Source: Blasia pusilla (lineage: Eukaryota; Marchantiophyta; Marchantiopsida; Blasiales). From it: a stretch of 64,000 nucleotides of DNA. The stretch spans positions 6,510,001-6,574,000 of the forward strand of contig CM114275.1 of NCBI GenBank assembly GCA_050084515.1, written 5' to 3'. A program made the translations under genes and the position numbers. The notes beneath the pieces were generated by a model. The model was not told where the DNA came from. It saw nothing but the letters and a program-made list of their open reading frames with translations, and did not search any database. Shown here in pieces: positions 25,752-37,734 of the stretch (within the stretch, counting starts at the first letter, position 1; each line of letters opens with the position of its first letter).

Positions 25752-28700
25752 GTAAAGAATGACTCGATCTTTTCTCCGTGCCTCCGGAACCTTCGACCGA
25801 TTGATTGCCGCTGTGAAGGTTCGAGAGATGGGATTTCTCTCCTTCACCCTCTCAATGTCTATATGCGGGAGTTCAATTGCCTTCGGACTAACCCGACGAG
25901 CTTTCCGTGATCGTTTCAGCGGCCTCCGCCGTGTGGCACCTGATGGCTCACTCACTTCATTGAAGAAACGGTCAATGTGAGGGCGGAATCCGGCGGATTC
26001 TGTCGTGCTTAGGGCACGTATCAAGCTGGTTATGGAGAGTTTCGTCCTGAAGTTGAATCTTAAGCTTTGTAGGGAGGGTATGCTGTTGATGTCGGACCTC
26101 CGAAAACAAGGACTTCCCATGGATTTTGTCGTTGAAGTCGGGTGTTAGGTTTGAAGCGTGACCGGACCCTATGTGCTAACTAATAGTGGTGGTCCTGACT
26201 GCAGACCCGGATGCCGAGGTCATCGCGCTGTCGCCCAAGACCTTGATGGCGACCAATAGGTTTGTGTGTGAAATTTGTAACAAAGGCTTTCAGCGTGATC
26301 AGAATCTTCAGCTGCACAGGCGAGGACACAATTTGCCATGGAAGCTGAGGCAAAGAACTAGTAAAGAGATTCGTAAGCGAGTCTACATTTGTCCAGAACC
26401 TTCGTGTGTGCATCATGATCCGTCTCGAGCTCTAGGTGATCTGACGGGCATAAAAAAACACTTCTGTCGCAAACACGGCGAGAAGAAATGGAAATGCGAC
26501 AAGTGCTCTAAACGGTATGCTGTCCAGTCGGACTGGAAAGCCCACTCGAAGACCTGCGGCACCCGCGAGTACCGATGCGATTGCGGAACGTTGTTCTCCA
26601 GGTACGTCTTCGTTCCAGCGAGTCCTCATTTGTCCGTCCACCCGCTCTTCCATGATGGTTCCCTCCGTTTTCTCAGATTTCCACCATGTCGTTGGGGGTA
26701 CAATCCCAGCTCTTCTCTTCTGTATAGAGATCGTAGATCTATCCTGTGCCGCGCCCGCGCAGTCCCTGTGCTCTTGCGACGTCGCCTGTGGAGGACGATG
26801 TAGTTTCGCTTCTTTGGAGCGAGGATAGGATTTCCCTTCATTCACGACGAGCAAATTCTCACCGGTGGAGTCTGTCAGCCGCTGAGGATTGTGAGATTTG
26901 GAGGAGGGGCGGGGTTTGTGGGGGAAAGGGCGCGAAGGGGCTATTCATTCCTCTTGAACGGTTGGTCTTGTTCAGGTCTTCGGGGTTCTCTTCTGACTTG
27001 CATGAGAGGCACGTGAGCTCGATCTCGCGGCGACCTATGCATGCCTCTTGTTCGAGATTGTCTCGAATGATGTGACAGCTCTCGTTTAGTGTGTCGGGGC
27101 AATTACGGGTTCATCTGCCGCGCTCGTCCTTCGCTTCATATTGGACTTGTTCGATTCTCGACCATCTCCCTTCCCGCACAGTGGAAGGATTGGAGTCTGA
27201 CTATTCTCTTGACTTCACGCTCTTTCTCGCATGTGCGCGAGAAATCCAAACTGTACGCGGAGTCAATTGCGCGTAACTTACGAATGCTGATTTCGTGTTT
27301 CGCAGGAGAGACAGCTTCATCACTCATCGAGCTTTCTGTGATGCGCTGGCTGAGGAGAGTGCTCGAGTCTCAGCTGGCAAACCAGGGCAAGGCCCCGGGG
27401 ATCACAGCCTTGGGGCTGGGTCGTCCGCGGGTGGAATGGCAATCATGGGTGCTCCACCTAGCCCCCGCAGTCAGAATGTTGGACGCATGGGTGGGGGGCA
27501 AATGGATCCTCTCTCAGGAAACAACCCTCCAAGGCCTGGCATGCCGGGAACTCTTCCTGGGATGGGAATGGGCGAAACTGGTCTAACGATGCTGCCTGCG
27601 AGATGGGGGCAATCCGGGGCACCCGGAACAGGCTCAACCACTCCAGGCACCGGAACGAGACTTCGCTGTGGTCCGGTCCAGGACCAGGGCCGCCGGTGCT
27701 CATGGGGGGCCCTCAGCTTCAACTCGGGGGAAATTCCCAAATGAATCCCATGGACACCAATTCCCCATTCCTTATGCAGCCTCCCAAGAGCATGCACGGA
27801 CAACACGGAGTGCCGAATATGATCGTAGGTTCCGACTTCGACATGTCACAGACAACTCGCCCTTCGGGCGGGTTGATGCAGATGCCTCCTGGGCCTGGCA
27901 GTATTTTTGCCAACTTGTTCGCATCAGGTAATGGTCTGCCGGGCATGCAAGGGACGTCGGGACAAGGCCAGACTGGTGGGAACTTAGGAATGGGGGGTAT
28001 GTCGGGTGGATTCTCGGATTTCACTGGAGGTGCCCCGAGCCGGCTCGAACGAGGTGGCTCTCAGACTGGCCCTGCAGGACTGACTCTGTCTTCTTCCTCG
28101 GGGATGACCTCGAGTTCATCCTCGGCGAATAACAACGGGAGTGCGGGAACCGTCCCGTCGGTTTCTTCGATTTTGAATCAGCAGCAACACACGAGCACCT
28201 CGCAGATGTCAGCTACGGCTCTACTCCAAAAGGCAGCGCAGATGGGTGCGACTACTAGCAACTCTTCTTTGCTGAGAGGATATGGAATGGGAGGTCCTGG
28301 AGGACAAGGTGGAGGCGAGGGAGGCACAGACAACAACTCCATGCCCATGGGTGTAATGTGGCAAGGGTCTAATCGTCAAGATCAACAGGCTAGGGCCGTA
28401 TCTCTTCCGCCAATGTCCGGCGGCATGGGTGGACTCACGCACCCTATGATGCGACGACAAGGAGATCCTTCGCCTGGATCGCAGGGAATGGGAAGTTCGT
28501 TGCCACCCCCAACATTTGGAGGTGGCCCCGGGAGATCTGCCGAACATCATCAGGATTTCATGAGTTCTCTCAATCAGTTCAACGGCGGAATGGGCAATCT
28601 ACCTCCCATGTATCCAGGATCTCTCGGCGGCACTGGTAATTTAGGTGGAATGATGCAGCCTCCGGGCAACGCCTTACAGCACCGTATGCAGGGAGGCAAC

Positions 28701-29554
28701 GACAGCATGGGAGGCCAGCAGCAGCAACAACAACAACAACATCAGCAACAGCAGCAGCAACAACACCAGCAGCAGCAACACAATCTTCATGGAGGGTCAC
28801 AGCCGCAAGGAATGCCGGCATCGATGATGCCAGGTCTGCCTAAGACCGAAGATGGAGGAGACAGATTCACTCGGGATTTCTTGGGTGTGGGGGCAACCAC
28901 AACCACATTACCTGGAAGAACTCTTTCCCAAAGGGAGCTCGCCGGTATGACATCTCTAGGCCCGGGAGGGGTAGAAATGGGGTTTAACAACCAGCAGAGG
29001 CCAGTGGGTGCAAATAGACAACCCTCTCCCGGTAAGTCATGGGATGGCTCTTGAGATATGAAATAAGTGGTTGCTGCCCCGCCCCCCTTGCCAATCGCGA
29101 TGCTCTCCGAGCATCCGAGTAGAGGCAGGATCAGACTTTGATGGCAGATGCATGCAATTTTAGCTTACACCCAACGATGTCTCCTGAAACGATTCTTGCC
29201 GGATGAAGATGGTATCACTGCCCTAGCAGTTCCTGCTTGGGTTTTGTATATTCTTCCTTCGAAAAGCTATTATTTAGTTGTTGGTCTTGTCATCAAGAAA
29301 TCAATTTAATGGGCTGGCTGATTATACAAATTTTTTACCCCTTTTGTAAACTAGTAGCCAGTGTGGGAGTTGGACGCGATTTTTCTTGGCCTTGGATGAG
29401 GTAAGATTCTAGGGCAGCTTTGTTGAGCTTTGTTTCATTGTTTCTATCAGATCAACAGTATCCTTCCTTTGTACCGATCCCTCAATGCGTCAGGGTCCTG
29501 CACCCGCTTCTCACTTGTCCACAACCTTTTTTCTCGGTGTGTTTGACGCTCTGA
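25229..29554 (+). CDS. IDD: INDETERMINATE-DOMAIN (IDD) C2H2 zinc-finger transcription factor, 4-exon model
   Basis: Nuclear DNA-binding regulator of the plant IDD family, which includes JACKDAW and MAGPIE and partners GRAS proteins such as SHR/SCR and DELLA. Proposed exons are 25229-25751, 26205-26601, 27306-29031 and, less certainly, 29451-29554. Introns are GT-AG and preserve the frame: CCA-G/gtaaag joins gcag/AC, giving GTPGDPDAEV..., wait-free of stops, then AG/gtacgt joins cag/G, giving LFSRRDSF. Evidence is the basic KRKRNLPGTP tract, the PDAEVIALSPKTLMATNRF lead-in, four zinc fingers, and the two family C-terminal motifs MSATALLQKAAQMG and TRDFLG. The low-complexity Gly/Met/Gln-rich C-terminal part makes the protein about 900 residues, longer than many angiosperm IDDs. 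The reading frame changes inside exon 3 near 27650 (separate finding). The family call is very secure; the start codon and last exon are less so. Confidence 0.93.
26205..26601 (+). CDS. IDD: IDD exon 2: zinc fingers 1-3 and start of 4
   Basis: It begins by completing the Asp of DPDAEVIALSPKTLMATNRF. Finger 1 is FVCEICNKGFQRDQNLQLH with RRGH. Finger 2 is YICPEPSCVHHDPSRAL, running to KKHFCRKH. Finger 3 is WKCDKCSKRYAVQSDWKAH with SKTC. Finger 4 opens with YRCDCGTLFS and is completed in exon 3. The zinc ligands of all four fingers are intact, with C2HC forms for the last two as usual in this family. The exon ends at the AG/GTACGT donor. This is the least ambiguous coding stretch in the window. 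Confidence 0.97.
27306..29031 (+). CDS. IDD: IDD exon 3: end of finger 4 and long C-terminal regulatory region
   Basis: It starts with RRDSFITHRAFCDALAEES, completing finger 4. The frame in use from 27307 stays open to 27744, while everything after about 27650 that looks like IDD protein lies in another frame that runs to 29054. The second frame carries SLWSGPGPGPP, the MSATALLQKAAQMG motif (28206-28247), a Gln/His tract coded by CAG/CAA (28717-28781) and TRDFLGVG (28869-28892). The two parts are therefore one exon with a net frame change, from a one-base indel in the sequence or genome, or an unrecognised short intron. A strong CCCG/GTAAGT donor closes it. Confidence 0.88.
29451..29554 (+). 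CDS. Candidate last IDD exon
   Basis: TTGTTTCTATCAG/AT is a good pyrimidine-tract acceptor. Joined to the phase-1 donor at 29031 it reads DQQYPSFVPIPQC and continues about 22 more codons to TGA at 29552. If the upstream donor is not used, the frame instead ends seven codons later at 29054. The choice rests only on splice-signal quality and phase. Confidence 0.45.
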
Positions 29555-31280
29555 GCAAGCTGTGTACCTCATTGGGGCCTCATCGCAATGAATGTAATAT
29601 TCGTGTGTTTCAATACTTGGATTTGTCTCGGGTGCGGTGGCTTGCCCAGTTGAAGTCGCCGCAGTCTGCGTTTATCCCATGGTTGATGCCACCGTTCTCG
29701 TTTTAAGCTTTGCTCTGAGTCTCGAATTGGAATATGATCAGTCAAAATTTGTATGGTAGTGGTTGTTATTTGGGGTTTTTCGTGTGGTGTGCGTCCATCT
29801 TATCCGCCTCTCATTTCTTATTATGTTTCGATGCGAACAGAGAAGTAATCGCGGAAACTGCGCAATGATCCCTTGCGCAGTGTCCTGCTTTGGCGTCTTT
29901 AGTCATCTATATCCTGGAGTAATTCTCGACAATCTGGAAATGGTTGCCGTGTTGTACGTCCTTGTATCGTGTTCGTTCGCAGCCCCTCACTATCCGCCTC
30001 GTCGACTCTCTTCCGCATGTCAGAGAATCGTGGAGTATGTTTCTCCTACAATTCTTTGTCGGGTATATCAGACATGTCGATCGCTCTGCGACATTGCCCC
30101 TGGCAATCCTGGAGTGATCGGCGTCTGCGAGAACATGTAAACGTTGCGGGTCTCGTCTTGCGCTCACGTTCGCGCATCGCTCCGCGATTGCGATTCAGAA
30201 TCGATGGAGGGAGAGGAGAGAGGGTGGGGGGGAGGGTTGCTGCGGCGCACGCAAGAGGGGTTTATGGCGCGCTGTCTCCATGTAGCGTGTGTGCGAGAAC
30301 GTGAAAGTATGGTCGTTCTTCTTCACCCTGCGCTGCAGATGGTGGCGTCATCAGCCGTGAGGTGTCTTACAAGCGTTGTACATGTAGAAGAATGTTTGAA
30401 CTGATGCTATGCTCGCCCTGTCGTTCTTGCTTTGTGCATGACCGTACGAGCGCGTGGTGATCACTGGAAGAATAAATTCATGCTGCTGGTTGACTTCAAG
30501 CTTGATTGCGCCCGTAAAGTTCGATTGGCGAGCGTGAGGGAAGGTCCACATGAAGTCAAAATTGCACTCATGATTTCAAAATACGGTAGGCTGGCCACAT
30601 CGTTGTTTCCACACAGCAACGATGACAATGTCCAGTCGGACATCCTGGAGAAATTGGCCTCTCTCAATTTCGTCTGCATTTCGTCTCCCGAGTCTCCGAT
30701 CTTCATGAGAAGGAAGGGATTATTCAAACGAGGAAGCCGCAGCAACGCTGCACACGAAGTTCGATTATTCAATTCTTTACGATCCAGTTATCGTCGATGA
30801 TCGTGGACTGACTCAGGTGCCGGGCAACAATTTCCCGCAACCTTTGTCCAGCATCTATGGTTACGAGTTTGCGCAATGGTAACGGCAGCACAACTCCAAC
30901 ACATACGCTGAATGGGCCAAATTTAAAACGTGCAGGGTTGAGATGGGAACTCGACGCATCCGAGCGTGCGAGGACATAGAAAGACATAGCCGCAGCCCAG
31001 CCGAGCCCAGCGCGTGCTTGCTGCACGAGCCGGGAAATGCCAGACCGATCTTAGCATGTAACATGTCGACGACAAAGGAATTTGGACTCATCGTCAACTG
31101 GTCCAGACTCCGGATGGTGAAGTAGCCAAACCTCCGTGGCCATTCATCAACTATATTTAACTGCACGTGTTCTACAAACACAGCGCTAGATGCCGCTGCT
31201 GGCCCAGTCGACCCGACGACAAAACAGTGTCTCGACTTCTTCCCGGCCTGCTCCGAGTTTCCTCCTTCATCTTTTTCCGC

Positions 31281-31330
31281 AGACAGACACACACACACAA
31301 ACAAACAAAAGAACAAACAAACAAACAAAC
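31281..31330. repeat. (CA)n/(ACAA)n microsatellite
   Basis: A CA run passes into ACAA tetranucleotides. Confidence 0.9.
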
Positions 31331-32090
31331 CGGCAGATTCGCCAGGCTGCTGCATCTGGCGCACCCCTTCTCTACGGCAGAGTAGCGACCGTAAATCCAC
31401 TCCCTCGAGTGGATGCTGCTAGCTCCTCGTCGAATGTCTTCGACTCGGATCATAAACCCCTGCAGCCATGACCTTGACGCTCGCTCCGCCGTATGCATTT
31501 TTAGCACCCGCCATTTATCGATCCAAGCATGGACCACGTTTCCGCCATCCGGTTCGCTCTAGATCTCTCGGATCCCTGACAGCAATTCGAGCTCTCTACG
31601 AACGTCTCCGCCTCGTCATGCTCCTCCCCTGGTTATATTTGCATATCAATTACTCGTGCTTAACCGAGGATGAATGTTTCTGACGCATGCCGTGGCGCTG
31701 CTCGACCGACAACCCCACCCCACCACCACCCCCACATGAGCGAAGGAGGGTCGGGGTGAATTTCGACGACCTCCATGATTCCTCCCATCCCCACCCCATC
31801 TTCCGCTCGAGCCGAACGCTTTGTATACTCTTTTCATAGATTCGGTACGTCACGAGTTACGGGCCAATTCGCGACTTTAGTCGTTACTTGATGATGCCCT
31901 CATTTCTTTTGTCCTGAAGTTGTTTGCCGCTGCGGGACCGACTCGGTGACATCTTCGGAGGGCTTCGATCCATCGGGTCCTCGCAACGACCCGCGGATGC
32001 GGCTGAGGGCGTGGGAAGTTACATACGATAGTTTTTCTTTTCGCCGTTACGTGATCCGAGGGCTTGGCATATCCTTTTGACCTATTTTGT

Positions 32091-32113
32091 GTCGTCCTTA
32101 GTCTAAGGACGAC
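32091..32113. repeat. 10-bp perfect dyad
   Basis: GTCGTCCTTA and TAAGGACGAC flank a 3-base loop. A small hairpin of unknown role at the right edge of the GC-rich island. Confidence 0.7.
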
Positions 32114-32280
32114 GGGTCCCCCTAAAATTAGGTGGATTCAATTATCTAGCTACCCCCACCTCCAGTCTGTTGAGGTCAATGATTCCGAGCGACGCCTTTT
32201 CCCGCTATAATTAGCATCGTTTCCAATTGACCATTTCCTCCGCCTCCCTTTTTTAAGCAGGTAAGAGCCAAAGGGATGGA

Positions 32281-33532
32281 AAAATACTCATTAAAGAAAA
32301 CCTCAGGGAGGTTTCGGGAGATTCTGAGGGCCGCTAAATTTGGAGACACGCTAAAAAGGAGATGATTAGAATCCCGGATAATTATTCAACCGGCCCATCA
32401 GCAGGTGGGCTCCAAAGTTTGATTTCAAGGGTAGAGCATCTTCACTGGACATGGCAACGGGAAAGTTAATTAATTATTTTCCGAATTAGAGGATTGATGA
32501 ATAATCTTCTCATTACTTCGAACCATAACTAATTTTTGGTGTAAATACTTCCGTCAAGGAAGCTTTCCTAACATTAAAAAAACTTTCTTTTATATGGGAA
32601 TCTTTAGTAGGGGCCCTTATCTTATGGCGCTGCCTATTGTTCCATCTCCTCCCTCACTTTATAATAGACTCATAATTTCTAGTGTTGTTTAGAGAGTTCA
32701 TCTGGGTTCCATTTTCCCTCTCCGTCTATTTGGAGAGGGTGACCACCTCACTTTGTGTAGAGGGATGGAGATACTCTTTTGCATGTCTTTTGGTCTCAAG
32801 TTCATAATAGACTTCATCTTGTTGTTACATTATGGTTTACATATCTATACTATTAACATAGGATTGGGTTAGAGATTGGGTCATGGTATACTAAGACATA
32901 GCACCCACTTTAATGTGTAAAAGTAAATTTCCGAAGTTATAGTAAAGGACCCAATTTGTTGCATCTTAGGGTTTGTGTAAATTTTTAAAGGGGCCAATTT
33001 AGTACTTGTGATAAAAAAATATTTCAATTAAAAAATGAAAAAATATATATTTCTAAGATTGCAAGAAAGATTTGGGAATATATTATTTTCCTATTTTTAT
33101 CTATTCCAATAAATAAATAATGTAAGGATTCCAACCTTGAAACATCATGGGAGCAAGATAGAAAAATGTGAATGGTATACCCAAATTTTGTTCTACTTTC
33201 TAGACCATTTATGTCATATAACTGCAACTCCTTCTAATTCATTACCCGAGTTGGAAGTATGAATCTAGGATTCTTCTCCTAGAGTATTTTATGGGTTATT
33301 AAAATTGATGATGTAAGAAAAGAGGCAAATATTAAGTAGCCAACACATGATTTTCTTAGGAGCTTATGCATTTGGATATAATTTGGTTGTGTCGAGACAT
33401 CATTGCCATAACATGCTACAAAAATATATCCTTGAGGATTTTATTATAACATCACTATTTCTACGAAAATAATGACTATTAAATTATCTTAAATTCCTTA
33501 GCTATTTTTTCTTAGTTATGTAATGGACCTTA
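32281..33532. other. AT-rich intergenic DNA, nothing recognised
   Basis: No gene or repeat boundary could be supported. Confidence 0.55.
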
Positions 33533-33860
33533 CAGTTTCACAAAAATGGACAAGTCCGTCTTTAGGAAAAACATGCACGGAAAACTTTGGATATGTTCTC
33601 GAACATGGATTGTAAAAGGTGGGGTCCACACTTATAGTTCATGGTGGAAGGCAAGGCAAGGGTAGGCGGGGCAATAAGGGGGAAGGGAGTGGAGGTGGAA
33701 GGATGCTGAAACAAGAAAGTACGGATCACGAAAGTAAGTGAGGGGGATGAGAAAGAAGGGGGAGACGGGGCCCATATGGACAAGTCTTTTTATAATAGGA
33801 GCGTAAGTCCACTAACATGGATATGTCTGCAGATACAGACTTTGTCCATATGCAACCTTA
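33533..33860. mobile_element. Non-autonomous hAT-like element, second interior type
   Basis: The left end CAGTTTCACAAAAATGG is a decayed match to the family start and is followed by ACAAGTCCGTC. The right end has GATATGTCTGCAG, GACTTTGTCCAT and TGCAACCTTA in inverted orientation. The interior is purine-rich (GGGGGAAGGGAGTGGAGG, GAGAAAGAAGG) and matches 10290-10500, not the GGGCTCG-rich interior of the other copies. The ends are thus shared by at least two interior types. No clear target duplication. Confidence 0.65.
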
Positions 33861-34195
33861 ATGATGGGTTTTCTTAACCATGTCCACTTAATTGATAGTC
33901 AACAAGAACATCTTCTTTAAATTATCTAAAATTCAAATTCTATTTAGGACGAGGAACATTTTAAATATGTTTGTCAACGGTAAAGAAGAATGAATATTTG
34001 GAAGTCATTAATAATTTGAATTTATAAATTTAATAACACATCAATTTTTAAAATTTAATTTCTTTAACATTATTGTAAGAGTCTAAATGTAAAATTAAAA
34101 TTACTGAATAAACTTTCAAGATCATTATCTTACCTTAATATGATAAGGTAAGCATTCCAAAGGGTTAGGATGTGTGTGGAGCCGCACGATAGAGA

Positions 34196-35217
34196 CATGG
34201 TTGCACATAAAAAAAGTTTGTGTATGTGGACTTATATATGTCCCTTAGATCGACATGTGTATATGGGCCCAAGTTCAAGTGGCCGGCACCATAGACTCCA
34301 GCTTGACTAGCCCACGACCTATCAAACTTCCCATCGCAAGTTGTTGCCACATCTTTTCTAGCCCGCACCTTGCTTGCGAAGGCCCATATACATTGAGCGT
34401 GTGTGTGGCGTGTGCTAAGCCCACCTAGGGGCCGGTAGGGCCCACATAGGCATGCAGAGGACCCGCACAAGGCTTGTAAGGCATGCGAATTAGCATGTGC
34501 AAACACTAAGGCCTTTTGAGGGCCTTATGTGGGCTTTGCGGCAAGGTTGCACACAGACAAAGTCCGTGTGTGCGGATATTTTTGTGCGGGCCCAAGTACC
34601 CGCGGCTCGCACCCGTGCCCTCCCTTGAGCTCGTAACATAGATCCAGATTGATAGAGCATGCACACATGTTGTAGCCCGATCAGGGCTGCTGAGCCCACA
34701 AAGCAAACTTGGCCAACCCGAGTCTATATTACGGGCTCAGAGGCAAGCTCGAGTGTGAGCCACACGTAGCCGAGACATGCACATGACGAGCCTGTAGCGT
34801 AGACTGGGGCTCGTCGAGCTTGGACCAATTTTGTGGCAGGTGCACAACCCGCACAGGCCTACAGGGTTTACTGGGTTCCCATCGGGCATGCTTAGGGCCG
34901 CAAGCCTCAAAATGGATGGGGGCTCAACTAGCCCGAGTATAGGTCACAGGTTGGGCGGGCAGGTGGGTACCCGAGCGGCATGTCTGAGGACATGTCGGGA
35001 GTTGTCCATTTCTGTGCAACCTTGTTCCGTGGACTTGTCCATCCCATGGAAAGACAAGTCCGTTTTCCTACAACCTTCGGCATATGGCTGGACGGGGGAG
35101 GCATTGAGGCAAAGAAGGGCACGAGTGCAAGATAGAGATCTAGTCACGGAATGCAGAAATATTTTCCACAAAGACAAGTTTGTCCTACGAAACAAAAAAG
35201 TCCGCATGCAACCTTGA
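34196..35217. mobile_element. Cluster of nested hAT-like elements
   Basis: Family left ends occur at 34196 (CATGGTTGCAC) and 34542 (CAAGGTTGCACACAG). Inverted right ends occur at about 35022 (TGTGCAACCTTG), about 35085 (TACAACCTTC) and 35208 (ATGCAACCTTG). More right ends than left ends, and the lack of matching octamers for simple pairs, point to insertions into one another followed by deletion. The interiors share the GGCCCAAGT and GGGCTCG-rich segments of the 17685 and 20889 copies. Confidence 0.65.
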
Positions 35218-36960
35218 GGAGATCTAATATAAGCCATGTATCCAATTTATTAAAAACTATAGAGATTTCAATAATCTTCAAAATGAAGGGAGTGAAGGGA
35301 AGAAAATTTTCTTAGTGTGCCACCTCATCTTTTGCAATATGTGATCACGTATCCACACTAGCATTCAATTATAATAGCAAATAAATAAACCTAATTTCAT
35401 TGTGAAATTTTTTTCCAAAAATATATTATGATTATAAAGGTTACCATTATATTTTCGCGGAAGATAGTTAATGTATGCCAAAATTTTTCTCTAACTCGTG
35501 GAAATCCCATATTTAACTTAAGGTATTTAAAAGATCCTAAATTTTACAAAAGAAAAATCTGTTCAAATACTTTCTTTGCAGAAATTGAATTGATACTTCT
35601 TTTTTTCATAGGAATAAAATAAATTTATTCTTATTAGTATTATCAAAGTATGTCATCTTTTTGTGTCCTAATACCTCTAATATTCAACATGAGTTATTTG
35701 AGCAAGTAATACAAATTTTATTTAACCAAGATGAATATAATCATCGATTAAACTCCATCCATAGAAATTCCTGAAGTGCAAGGAGGACGAGGTCAATCTA
35801 GGTGTTGAAAATTCTTATCAATGAAAGTGAAAATTATTATATGCATCGCGTAGTGTGGATGCTAGTAATCTTTAGTTTAAGACTAGCTACAACAGTTAGA
35901 ATCATGTGAAAATCTCGAAGCATTTGCATGTAAGCACTTACATGAGAAATAAGGAGTAAGCGATTGTTTTGAAAGAAATGAAATGAGGAATCCACAATTG
36001 AAAATCAAAACATATGAAATTCTTTTAAAGTAATAATTCAAAACTTATGGGAGATCTTATCTCTTCAAGTAGAAAAATAAATAAAAGATTGTAAGAAAAT
36101 GATTTTTTGAAAGATTCATAAATCTACTATTCCACAAACTATTAAAATTTTTTTCTTATTTTTTTAAAAATTCAATTTTTTTAAAAATATATCAAATCCT
36201 TCATAAATGGATTAGAAGTGTGTGCATCTATTTTAAAAAAATAAAATAAAAATAAAAATAATTTTTGATAATGGAAAAGAATCCATAGCTATGAAGATTA
36301 TAAAAGCAAATGCATCTTGCATTAGATCTAATATGTGAATTCAATTGCAAAATTCAAGGTAAAATCACCTTCTTCCTAAATCCATACCATGTATTTTATG
36401 ATACTTTTCTAAAATATAATATGAATTTTGAACCCATTTGATTTAAATCATGTTTCCTATATAGTATTATATGATATTAATAACATTTTATGCATCATTT
36501 TCAAACATATGAATGTAACTACTATATAAGTCATAAGGATATGATTGTATTCATTTGGTAAGTCATAACAATTAAATTGAACCAAGTGATAATTTGAAGC
36601 TATAAAAACATTGTACATTTGTACTCTAACATACAATTTCAATCTAGAATAAAACTAATTTATCTATTGGTATGGATACATACTTTCCACTCTAGAATAT
36701 CATTACTTCTCATTGACATGCAATGTAATTGACGTCCGTGCACGAGGATATCACATCACTTTCTATGCTCTAAAATCTAAAGACCATAAATCCCCTTCCT
36801 CATGAGACATTAGGTTTGTAGTAAATATTGAATTTAATCTTGATTCATAGATCTATTATGCACTCCATAGTATATCTTTACTCTCAGACTATAGGATCAT
36901 CGTTGATATCTTGATTTCATCTCATATCCCTAATTATATCCAAATCTTAGGGCTCCTCAT
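35218..36960. other. AT-rich intergenic DNA, nothing recognised
   Basis: No credible gene or terminal repeats. Confidence 0.6.
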
Positions 36961-37357
36961 CAGGGTTGCATACGGGAAAGTCCGTGTCTGTATCCGCGGA
37001 CATGTCCATGTTCGTGAACTTATGTCTATCTTAGAGAAACACATGTCCGTGCGGGCTCGTGTATCCCTAGCCTGCAGGGCGGGCTCAAGCGCATTTGAGG
37101 GCATCTAGGACATGCTCAGGCCTCAGGTGTGTGCCCTACGTGGGCCATAAGCCCACCCTACAGGGCACGAGCCTTGAGCCCGCCATGTGGGCTCAGCCAC
37201 GGGCCCTACGCAGGCATAAACCTAGCTCCTTCGGACTTGATGCGGGCACCACTTGGGCCAAAAAATGGGTGCGGGCTTACCTTACTTGAGTCTACGCGGC
37301 AAGCTTGGATGCAGGCCGCGGGTACCCGGGTGGCATGTCCGTTTCCGTGCAACCTTA
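36961..37357. mobile_element. Non-autonomous hAT-like element with 8-bp target duplication
   Basis: Starts CAGGGTTGCATACGG and ends TCCGTGCAACCTTA, inverted. The flanks CTCCTCAT (36953-36960) and CTCCTCGT (37358-37365) match at 7 of 8. The interior has the GGGCTC/GCCCGC-rich sequence of the family. Its last 98 bases (37260-37357) lie within the 166-bp segment repeated beyond the giant MULE at 54095. The hAT element was therefore already present when that duplication formed. Confidence 0.82.
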
Positions 37358-37425
37358 CTCCTCGTCTAAGGTATTCTTGAAACCAATATTATGCGTCCCT
37401 TTTATGGCAAAAGATTTTTAAGTTG
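37260..37425. repeat. Left copy of 166-bp direct repeat bounding the giant element
   Basis: Identical to 54095-54260 except at three positions, with no indels (constant offset of 16,835 bases). It covers the right part of the hAT-like element at 36961 plus 68 bases of flanking DNA. Confidence 0.95.
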
Positions 37426-37433
37426 CAGGAATT

Positions 37434-37504
37434 TGCTTAAGTGGCCCCCTGCCCCACTTATGTTGCTTAAGTGGCCCTCCTACGAAATCTCTTGCTTGAG
37501 TGGC
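37434..37504 (+). repeat. Left terminal inverted repeat of the giant MULE
   Basis: Matches the reverse complement of 54024-54094 at 63 of 71 positions. Contains three spaced copies of GCTT(A/G)AGTGGC at 37435, 37465 and 37494, plausible transposase-binding sites (inference). Confidence 0.92.
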
Positions 37505-37734
37505 CCCTATGAACCGCCACGTCATAGTTCCCACCGGTTGATAGAAATGTTCTTCTACGTAGTTACTCTAGCCCAAATGTTTTGGATATAGGAACAATCC
37601 CGAGTTAGGGTTTGTCACTTTCGAGTTAGGATTGTTGATCATGCAAATCGTGATCAACACTCGTACTTACACTCTCTGGCACATGTTAATTTGTTTACTA
37701 ATCAGTGTTTACTGTTCATAAGCTTGATTAGAGA

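Larger units (their letters stand above)
29555..32280. other. GC-rich 3' flank of the IDD gene, no gene recognised
   Basis: Composition remains gene-like, but open frames (up to about 180 codons, on either strand) show no family features, domains or consistent splice structure. It contains a CA/ACAA microsatellite at 31281-31330 and a short perfect dyad at 32091-32113. It may include the IDD 3' UTR and an unrecognised non-coding transcript. Confidence 0.5.

Noticed and set aside
30432-30800. 122-codon frame downstream of the IDD gene
   Set aside because: Protein-like in composition but with no recognised domain; an overlapping antisense frame is almost as long.
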